Part shown: positions 57,491-64,000 of the stretch, piece by piece | Layout: every line of letters begins with the position of its first letter | Position numbering within the stretch: position 1 is the first letter of the stretch | Assembly (NCBI GenBank): GCA_026416455.1 | Contig: JAOAFE010000008.1 | Span: 56,309 to 120,308, forward strand | Source: Syntrophales bacterium | Lineage (GTDB): Bacteria > Desulfobacterota > Syntrophia > Syntrophales > UBA8958 | Reading direction: 5' to 3' | Length of the DNA stretch: 64,000 bases | The notes under the pieces: generated by a model | What the model was told of the DNA's origin: nothing | Databases searched by the model: none | What the model saw: the letters and a program-made list of their open reading frames with translations, nothing else | Position numbers and translations under genes: made by a program

Positions 57491-60286
57491 ATGGACTACA
57501 AAGATACCCTCAATCTCCCACGCACCGAATTTCCCATGAAGGCAAATCTCACCATTCGGGAGCCTGAAATTCTCTCCCGTTGGGAAGAAATGGATATCTA
57601 CCGTCGAATCAGGGCGGCAGCCAAAGGTAGGACTCCTTTTATCCTTCACGACGGCCCCCCATATGCAAATGGCAGCATCCATCTGGGGACAGCTTTAAAT
57701 AAGATAATCAAGGATATTGTCATCAAATCGAAAAACATGATGGGTTTTGACGCCGTATTCGTTCCGGGGTGGGACTGTCATGGACTGCCCATTGAGCATC
57801 AGGTGGACAAGGAATTGGGAGAAAAGCGACTTTTCCTTTCGCAAGCGGAAAAACGTCGCGCCTGCCGCGCTTACGCAGATAAGTACGTAAAGATTCAAAG
57901 AGATCAGTTCAAACGCTTGGGAGTCTTCGGCGATTGGGACAACCCTTACCTTACTATGTCTTATGACTATGAGGCCATAACAGTTAGAGAGTTCGGGCAT
58001 CTTTATCTCGCCGGCTCTGTTTACAAAGGAAAGAAGCCCGTCTATTGGTGTGCCTCATGCAAAACGGCCCTCGCGGAGGCGGAGGTAGAATATGCAAATC
58101 ATATCACTCCCTCCATCTACGTGAAATTTCCCGCCAGCACAGATTTAGGAGACAAGATGCCGGCCCTTAAGGGTAAACGGGTAAGTTACGTTATCTGGAC
58201 CACGACCCCTTGGACCATTCCCGCCAACCTCGCCATCGCTGTTCATGCCAATTTCGAATATGCTGCCTTAGAGATAGCAGGTGAGATTTACATCGTAGCG
58301 GCCGAACTTATGGACTATTGCCGCGAGGCCTTTGGTCTGCGAAATCTACCATATGAAGTCATTTCCCGCTTTCCAGGTAAAGTGCTCGAAGGGGAAAAAG
58401 CTCACCACCCACTCTATGAGCGGGAAAGCGTACTCATTTTAGCTCCTTTCGTGACGCTTGATGCGGGAACGGGACTAGTTCATATCGCTCCCGGCCACGG
58501 ACAAGAAGACTACGAAATAGGTATGGTATACGGCTTGGAAAACTATGCGCCCGTGGATGAAGAAGGCAAATTTACAGCCGATGTCAAATACTTCGCCGGT
58601 GAGTTCGTCTTCGATGCCAACCCACATGTCATAGCGCATCTAAAGGAGGTAGGGAATCTTCTCGGCCATTCCGAGATGGAACATTCCTACCCCCACTGTT
58701 GGCGTTGTAAAGAGCCTATCATCTTCCGCTCCACAGAACAGTGGTTCATCTCCATGGAAAAGAACGATTTGAGAAAGAAAGCATTAGACGAGATCCGGAA
58801 AGTTACGTGGATTCCCGCCTGGGGTGAAGAGAGAATCTATGCCATGGTTGAAAATCGCCCCGATTGGTGTATTTCTCGCCAGCGGCTCTGGGGCGTCCCG
58901 ATTACCATCTTTTACTGTCGAAATTGCGGACGTGATTTCCTCACGCAAGAACTCCTTGACCACGTATACGATCTCGTCCGTACCCACGGAGCAGATGTGT
59001 GGTTCGAACGAGAGGCAGAAGATCTCCTTCCCATCGGTACGAAGTGCCCACATTGCGCAAGTATAGGTCCCTTTAGAAAAGAGACGAACATCTTGGATGT
59101 CTGGTTCGATTCTGGTGTCAGCCATGCCGCTGTTTTGGAGACACGGCCGGACCTGCATTCTCCATCCGACATGTACCTCGAAGGAAGTGACCAACACCGC
59201 GGATGGTTCCATTCTTCACTCTTGGAATCCGTGGGTACACGTAACCGAGCCCCTTACCGAACTGTCCTTACCCACGGCTTCGTGGTAGACGGGGAAGGAA
59301 AGAAAATGTCAAAGTCTTTAGGAAACGTGATCGAACCACAAGAAATCATCGACCGCTATGGAGCGGAAATTCTGCGCTTGTGGGTGGCGGCGGAAGACTA
59401 TACGGTGGACATCCGCATCTCGGAAGAAATTGTCAGTCGCCTCGTCGAGGCCTATCGGCGCATAAGAAATACGAACCGTTTCATTTTGGGTAATCTGTAC
59501 GATTTCGATCCGGAGAAAGACGCCATACCATACGGGGATATGGTAGAGATGGACCGATTCGCCCTGCACCGCTTGCAAGAGGTAATAGGGCGCGTAAGGG
59601 CTGCCTATGAACGTTTCCAGTTCCATGTTGTCTATTACACCCTATACAATTACTGCACCGTCGATTTAAGCGCCTTATACTTAGATGTGTTAAAAGACCG
59701 TCTATATACATCGAGACCTAACGAAAAGGGACGTCGTTCGGCCCAGACGGCCATGTGGCGAATCATAGATGCTATGAGCCGCCTCATTGCTCCGATTCTT
59801 ACCTTTACGGCCGAAGAGATCTGGTCACATCTACCTACCTGGAAGGGAAAGGAGGAAAGCGTGCATCTGGCGTTCTTTCCAGAGGTAAACGCCGACTACC
59901 TAGACGAAAAATTAGCGAGTCGCTGGAGGCTTATGCTGGAAATAAGGGGAGAAGTGGCCCGAGCCATCGAATTGGCTCGCAAACAGAGAATTATCGGTCA
60001 TTCCCTCGATGCCGCCGTCTTAATCCATGCGCCGGAACGTATTAAGGACCTTCTTACGGGACGGGAAGAAGATATGCGGGCGCTCCTCATTGTTTCCCGC
60101 TTCTCCCTTGAAGGGGAAGGGGAAGGATATCCCATCTCTCTAAGGAGCGAAGAATTCCCGGGCCTATCCATTTATGTGGCCAAGGCTTCAGGTGAAAAGT
60201 GCGAACGATGTTGGATCTATAGCGAAAAACTGGGAACAAACTCTACCCATCCCTCGATTTGCGAAAGGTGTGCCCCTCGGATTTAA
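57491..60286 (+). CDS. ileS: Isoleucyl-tRNA synthetase
   Basis: Class I synthetase of 931 residues. [17 protein letters not shown] holds the HIGH equivalent [14 protein letters not shown] the KMSKS loop, and [13 protein letters not shown] the editing domain. The C-terminal zinc finger CERCW...CERC (last 30 residues) is intact. GAGGTAGAG precedes ATG 57491. lspA follows by 2 bp, the usual bacterial ileS-lspA pair. Confidence 0.97.
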   Translation: MDYKDTLNLPRTEFPMKANLTIREPEILSRWEEMDIYRRIRAAAKGRTPFILHDGPPYANGSIHLGTALNKIIKDIVIKSKNMMGFDAVFVPGWDCHGLPIEHQVDKELGEKRLFLSQAEKRRACRAYADKYVKIQRDQFKRLGVFGDWDNPYLTMSYDYEAITVREFGHLYLAGSVYKGKKPVYWCASCKTALAEAEVEYANHITPSIYVKFPASTDLGDKMPALKGKRVSYVIWTTTPWTIPANLAIAVHANFEYAALEIAGEIYIVAAELMDYCREAFGLRNLPYEVISRFPGKVLEGEKAHHPLYERESVLILAPFVTLDAGTGLVHIAPGHGQEDYEIGMVYGLENYAPVDEEGKFTADVKYFAGEFVFDANPHVIAHLKEVGNLLGHSEMEHSYPHCWRCKEPIIFRSTEQWFISMEKNDLRKKALDEIRKVTWIPAWGEERIYAMVENRPDWCISRQRLWGVPITIFYCRNCGRDFLTQELLDHVYDLVRTHGADVWFEREAEDLLPIGTKCPHCASIGPFRKETNILDVWFDSGVSHAAVLETRPDLHSPSDMYLEGSDQHRGWFHSSLLESVGTRNRAPYRTVLTHGFVVDGEGKKMSKSLGNVIEPQEIIDRYGAEILRLWVAAEDYTVDIRISEEIVSRLVEAYRRIRNTNRFILGNLYDFDPEKDAIPYGDMVEMDRFALHRLQEVIGRVRAAYERFQFHVVYYTLYNYCTVDLSALYLDVLKDRLYTSRPNEKGRRSAQTAMWRIIDAMSRLIAPILTFTAEEIWSHLPTWKGKEESVHLAFFPEVNADYLDEKLASRWRLMLEIRGEVARAIELARKQRIIGHSLDAAVLIHAPERIKDLLTGREEDMRALLIVSRFSLEGEGEGYPISLRSEEFPGLSIYVAKASGEKCERCWIYSEKLGTNSTHPSICERCAPRI

Positions 60287-60288
60287 AA

Positions 60289-60789
60289 ATGAAGCCCAAA
60301 TGGAAGATAGAGTGTGCGTTTATTTTACCGGCTCTCATCGTGATCGTCCTCGACCAGCTAACTAAGGTATGGATTGATACAAATTTACCTCTCCATGCGT
60401 CCATCCCCGTGATCCCCGGTTTTTTCCATATTACTTACGTACGCAATCCGGGCGCGGCTTTTGGTTTTCTTGCCCAAGCCTCCCCTGGATTAAGGTCGAT
60501 TTTCTTCCTGGCCGTGGCTGTTTTGGCCGTAATTCTTATCCTCTACTACCTACACCAATATCCGGAGCGCCCGTCAATTTTTACCTACGCCCTTTCCTTT
60601 ATTTTTTCGGGGGCAATAGGAAATATGATCGACCGTGTCCGTCTGGGTGCCGTTATCGACTTTCTCGACTTCTTTTTGGGAGACGCCCATTGGCCGGCCT
60701 TCAATGTCGCCGATTCGGCTATCACAGTGGGAGCGGCACTTCTCTTTTACGCCCTCATCAAGGACACAAAAAAAACGGGCCGGAATTAA
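60289..60789 (+). CDS. lspA: Lipoprotein signal peptidase II
   Basis: 166 residues with four membrane helices. Catalytic aspartates D124 (AVIDFLDF) and D142 (FNVADSAI), and the motif YVRNPGAAFGFL, are all present. It removes signal peptides of prolipoproteins after lipidation, for example that of the TPR/SLH lipoprotein at 35.9 kb. ATG 60289 is preferred over TTG 60259 inside ileS. The last codons overlap the terminator of the opposite-strand gene. Confidence 0.95.
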   Translation: MKPKWKIECAFILPALIVIVLDQLTKVWIDTNLPLHASIPVIPGFFHITYVRNPGAAFGFLAQASPGLRSIFFLAVAVLAVILILYYLHQYPERPSIFTYALSFIFSGAIGNMIDRVRLGAVIDFLDFFLGDAHWPAFNVADSAITVGAALLFYALIKDTKKTGRN

Positions 60790-60804
60790 AGCCTTCCGAC
60801 CCGT
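60768..60804 (-). terminator. Rho-independent terminator of the large repetitive protein gene
   Basis: An 11-bp stem with one mismatch, ACGGGtCGGAA against TTCCGgCCCGT on the minus strand (60804-60794 and 60785-60775), followed by eight T. It overlaps the lspA stop codon region, so lspA coding sequence forms part of the hairpin. Confidence 0.9.
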
Positions 60805-60826
60805 AACTAGGATGGTATTTCCTAAC

Positions 60827-63800
60827 TCACTTGGGAGGAACAATACCGGCCGCGGCACCGCTGAAGGTAAAATCGCCACTTCCCACCGTCCCTTGTATCT
60901 TTCCTGCCGCACCCCCCTGGAACGTGAAGGCGCTTCCATAACTTCCAATGCCACTGGGGGCATTACCGCTCACAGACGCACTCCACTTCCCTTCGCAGGG
61001 CATATAAGCCTTGAAGGTAAAATTTGCCGTAACAGTTCCCGCCGCATTGGAAAGAGGTACTGTTGTGCCCGGCGGTACGGACGTGCCTAAAGTACGCCCG
61101 GAGACGGAACCTGTTGTCCAAACTTGAGGTCTTGCACCCGTCGAAGGGGCCAGGAAAACGACATCTCGCATTCCGTAATTGCCACTTGACATATCAATTA
61201 TTAAGAGAGGTTCTAAAGAATACGCGCCCTTCAGGTCAGTGCGGCCAATTTCGAAAGCGGGGATACGGGTCGCCTTCTGGAAGGCCTCTCGCTGGGCATC
61301 GGTGGTGAAGGAATTTACCTTTTCTGCCAATTTAGCTGCGTCTATCTGAAAGATAGTGCTAACCGCCTTCCAGGTATAAGCGTTGGGATCGAAGACACCC
61401 TTGATATCTCCTCCTCGTACATAGATAGCCGCATTTATCCAATCTCCCTTTACCTCCGTTATCGATCCATTGAATGTCTTATCCTTCGCTGTCACATTGG
61501 CCAGTATCCACGTTTGCTCAACGGGCTGCATCCCTCCCCGTTCCCAGGACCATGTCCAGGCGGAAGGTAAAGCGCCCGTATAGGTACCAGCCGACGCTTG
61601 AAATCCGATACTGTAGATGGGGCTTGTAGTGGCGGCAGGTAAATTTAGGTAGGTGCCTTGGGCCAAGTTTAAAATAATACCGCTCCCCTCCGGACCGACT
61701 ATATTTTGACCCGTTTCGTTCAAAACCGATGAATAGTCATAACGACCGAGAGACCCGGCAAAGTTTTCGACCGACACATTTGGAATGCCGCCTGTGCCCA
61801 AAACGTAACCATAGATGTTACCTTCGGCCTTCCACATACCGACGTTTTCATTTACGAATCCCGTGATGGGCGAAGAGGGATCCGTATAGAGGAGTCCGTA
61901 ATTACCCCCCTGATCGAGATAGAAGGCTTTGAACATGACCTCCAACCCATTTGACTGGGCTGCATTATTGCGCCCGCCCAAAAAGCCGTAGTAAGCGCCG
62001 TATTTGCCATCCCATACCCGGCTTTTGGAATTACTAATCGGGTCTAGGCTAATGAGGGGATCGACACTCATGACTTCCCCGTGGAAGAGATCGAAGGCAC
62101 CCTTAACATCCATTATGTTCGTATCTCCGAGGAGATAGACGGGCGTGCCTTTTACCCCAATATTGGCCCAGAGGTTATCAAGGCCGGCAAAGACGCCGCT
62201 GAAATCAGAAGTCAAAAACTCGGACGATTCAGACGTCGTAATTGAATTCCCCGTCTTCGGATCTTTGGCCAAGGTCTCCAGGGCAGCATAATAACTCGCC
62301 AAATCCTCGAAGTACTCTATCTTATAGGTGAACTTGTCATCGGCCGTCGTATGGGTCCAAATATGTCTCTGGGGAGCCCTCCACGGGTCCTCCATACCGT
62401 ACCAGTAATAAGTATACTTGGCCGGCGGTACGGTCGCAATTCCATCTACCAGCACGCCGGAGCCATAGCGATAAAATCCCCGATCATGGAATGAGAAATT
62501 GTAAGAGTAGCTCGAGGTCACCACCCAGCCGTACTTTTGACGGGTTAATGTATAATTCTTTCCCCAAATTTCACTCCCGAAGTATACATCCTGCGCCTTT
62601 GCCCACGTACCTGCCCCGACGGCCTGCCAAGAGCCTTTCCCGTCATAGGTCCCGAGAAGTTTCCCTTCCATTGTACCTTTCTTGAGAAGGGTGACAAACT
62701 CTCCCGTAAAGGCGCCGGCCAGTTTCTCGTTTTCCCAAGTGCCGGAAGAGAGATTGGCATACCACATACCGAGGTCGTGATATGAACTAGCTTTATAGCG
62801 CCCGAAACTACCATCGCCGAAAAGTGTGGCACTGAAACTCGTCCCCGTACCTGAGGGCTTCTCATAGTTATTCATCGCCCCGACATTTAGACGAAAGATC
62901 CCCCAATCGGGTTGGTCATCGAGGAAGTAGGTGCGGCCCGTTACCCCAATAGGGGTGCTTATATAACCACTCCCGCCAAAGGTGCCGTAGAAGGTGCCGT
63001 TTGTACCAAGACCGATACCGGAACTTATTAGATGATCGGTCAAGTTACCAGCATTTACGGCACCACCGGCGATATCTTTTAATGTCCCGTCCCGGTAGAT
63101 ATAGGCAGCGGTATCGCTTACGGCTGTCTCCCACATACCGATTTTTGGATAGGAGTAACCCGTCCACTCACCTTTCAGAGCCCCCACTTTACCCTGACCG
63201 TCCGCGTAGAGGCCGATCAAGAGCCCGTCCATAGGATTCCCGCTCGCTCCTCCCGTATCTCTGATAATTCCCAACATATCGGCAAAGAATGTCCCCGTCC
63301 CGTAGACAGAGGCTATGCTGGAATAGAATATCTGATGACCCGCATACGCACCGTGGGTGCCCATCATGATCATGGAAGCCTTGCTTTGCGCACCCGATGT
63401 CCACAGTGACTGTCCTGGCAGCACGCCTAACAATCCGTCGATTTTTTCACCCATCATAATGCCGTTTACATCTCCCCTAGACACATCAGAGCCTGGAACG
63501 AACTGCCCATACGTAAAGGTAGATATTCCAGGATTGGGATTGGCGTAAAAGGCCATACCTTGACTGATCCAGGCCGATGGAAAATTTCCTGACAGTGACC
63601 AGTTTTGGGCCGTCTGTCCTTCGGCTATAATTCGAGTTATACCTAAACCCCTCTGCAGGGCCATCCATCTGCCCGCCGGGTAGTATAAAACAATCTTTTC
63701 ATAATACGGATCACCCCCTGCTGGCATTTCCCTCCATTCGTAGGATAAAGTGCGTCCGATATCTGTCGCTCCATTTTTAGGCACGAAGTAGCTAGTCTCA

Positions 63801-64000
63801 TATTGCAAAGGATCAAATATGGGCCGAGATCCTTCCTGCCTATATTGGGGGCTCAAAAAATTGCGTATCCGAAGTGACCCCGGCACAACCGCTGCAAGAT
63901 TTCCGGATAGAGATGCACTAATGGTGAGGTTCGAACCTTCAAAGTTACCAACGGAATAACTGACCCAACTGTCTTCACTTGTTCCCAGAAGCCCATAAAC
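60827..64000 (-). CDS. Large repetitive, probably surface-exposed protein (5' end outside the window)
   Basis: An open frame runs from the stop at 60827 through the right edge, so at least 1057 residues belong to it and the start is missing. No start should be placed at GTG 63886, since the frame is open upstream of it. The sequence is rich in Gly, Ser, Thr, Tyr and Trp, with few charged stretches and almost no Cys. Recurrent modules contain a GMW core (about residues 288, 411 and 721 of the visible part) spaced by Gly-rich beta-like strands. A distinct segment near 905-960 (RIPAFEIGRTDLKGAYS, VWTTGSVSG) precedes a C-terminal beta-rich domain. No family can be named; a secreted or outer-surface adhesin-like role is an inference from composition. 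Confidence 0.8.
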   Translation of the reverse strand, partial: VYGLLGTSEDSWVSYSVGNFEGSNLTISASLSGNLAAVVPGSLRIRNFLSPQYRQEGSRPIFDPLQYETSYFVPKNGATDIGRTLSYEWREMPAGGDPYYEKIVLYYPAGRWMALQRGLGITRIIAEGQTAQNWSLSGNFPSAWISQGMAFYANPNPGISTFTYGQFVPGSDVSRGDVNGIMMGEKIDGLLGVLPGQSLWTSGAQSKASMIMMGTHGAYAGHQIFYSSIASVYGTGTFFADMLGIIRDTGGASGNPMDGLLIGLYADGQGKVGALKGEWTGYSYPKIGMWETAVSDTAAYIYRDGTLKDIAGGAVNAGNLTDHLISSGIGLGTNGTFYGTFGGSGYISTPIGVTGRTYFLDDQPDWGIFRLNVGAMNNYEKPSGTGTSFSATLFGDGSFGRYKASSYHDLGMWYANLSSGTWENEKLAGAFTGEFVTLLKKGTMEGKLLGTYDGKGSWQAVGAGTWAKAQDVYFGSEIWGKNYTLTRQKYGWVVTSSYSYNFSFHDRGFYRYGSGVLVDGIATVPPAKYTYYWYGMEDPWRAPQRHIWTHTTADDKFTYKIEYFEDLASYYAALETLAKDPKTGNSITTSESSEFLTSDFSGVFAGLDNLWANIGVKGTPVYLLGDTNIMDVKGAFDLFHGEVMSVDPLISLDPISNSKSRVWDGKYGAYYGFLGGRNNAAQSNGLEVMFKAFYLDQGGNYGLLYTDPSSPITGFVNENVGMWKAEGNIYGYVLGTGGIPNVSVENFAGSLGRYDYSSVLNETGQNIVGPEGSGIILNLAQGTYLNLPAATTSPIYSIGFQASAGTYTGALPSAWTWSWERGGMQPVEQTWILANVTAKDKTFNGSITEVKGDWINAAIYVRGGDIKGVFDPNAYTWKAVSTIFQIDAAKLAEKVNSFTTDAQREAFQKATRIPAFEIGRTDLKGAYSLEPLLIIDMSSGNYGMRDVVFLAPSTGARPQVWTTGSVSGRTLGTSVPPGTTVPLSNAAGTVTANFTFKAYMPCEGKWSASVSGNAPSGIGSYGSAFTFQGGAAGKIQGTVGSGDFTFSGAAAGIVPPK

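Noticed and set aside
63886..63886. GTG at 63886 as start of the large repetitive protein
   Set aside because: The same frame remains open for the 38 codons up to the window edge with the same composition, so the gene begins outside.
63920..63940. GGTTCGAACC resembling a tRNA T-loop
   Set aside because: It is inside the repetitive protein reading frame and no acceptor or anticodon stems surround it.

Overview
The window is a dense stretch of bacterial chromosome with moderate GC, consisting mostly of housekeeping genes. Several features point to an anaerobic member of the Desulfobacterota (former Deltaproteobacteria), possibly near Syntrophus/Smithella. These are an F-type ATP synthase cluster with both b and b' subunits but no a or c subunit, a FixABCX/acyl-CoA dehydrogenase operon plus a thiolase, an [FeFe]-hydrogenase maturase HydE, a Cam-type gamma carbonic anhydrase, a CarD regulator and a sigma-54-type two-component pair. 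The lineage is an inference from gene content and protein style; no rRNA or tRNA gene was seen.

Layout, 1-22.8 kb: era-der (+) converge on a minus-strand series: glnS-rodA, then atpF'-atpF-atpH-atpA-atpG-atpD-atpC ending in a strong terminator, then pgi and a sodium:neurotransmitter-type symporter. A nitroreductase (+) stands alone at 14.4 kb. Next, on the minus strand, come gpsA-like, trpB2, a small Cys-rich protein and rarA. A 243-bp gap with unusual hairpins follows, then a sensor kinase and an NtrC-type response regulator.

Layout, 22.9-44.3 kb: an orphan GspE/PilB-type ATPase, an exported SagB-type nitroreductase and a UPF0104 membrane protein (+) converge on a minus-strand block (carD; PIN-TRAM, ispD, ispF, gltX; pgk, truA, rfbD) with recognisable promoters and a terminator. 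Divergently on the plus strand run mutL-miaA-TPR/SLH lipoprotein-valS-nadC-birA-coaX-coaE-carbonic anhydrase-D-Ala-D-Ala carboxypeptidase, with most neighbours overlapping by 1-7 bp.

Layout, 44.3-64 kb: fixC-fixX-acyl-CoA dehydrogenase-fixA-fixB (minus) is divergent from hisC across a 9-bp inverted repeat that may be an operator. Thiolase (minus) is divergent from ridA-hydE. Then come a nitroreductase with a zinc-ribbon protein, DUF47-pit, groES-groEL and ileS-lspA. The window ends in the 3' part of a very large, repetitive, probably surface-exposed protein that runs off the right edge.

Functionally, the fix operon and thiolase fit fatty-acyl or aromatic-acyl beta-oxidation with electrons passed through ETF-like FixAB to FixCX, and HydE implies an [FeFe]-hydrogenase elsewhere in the genome as a possible electron outlet. 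No CRISPR array, insertion sequence, prophage or integrase was recognised. No stretch over 300 bp lacks a gene; the longest gaps (11280-11535, 18320-18562, 51029-51255) are described under their regulatory features.
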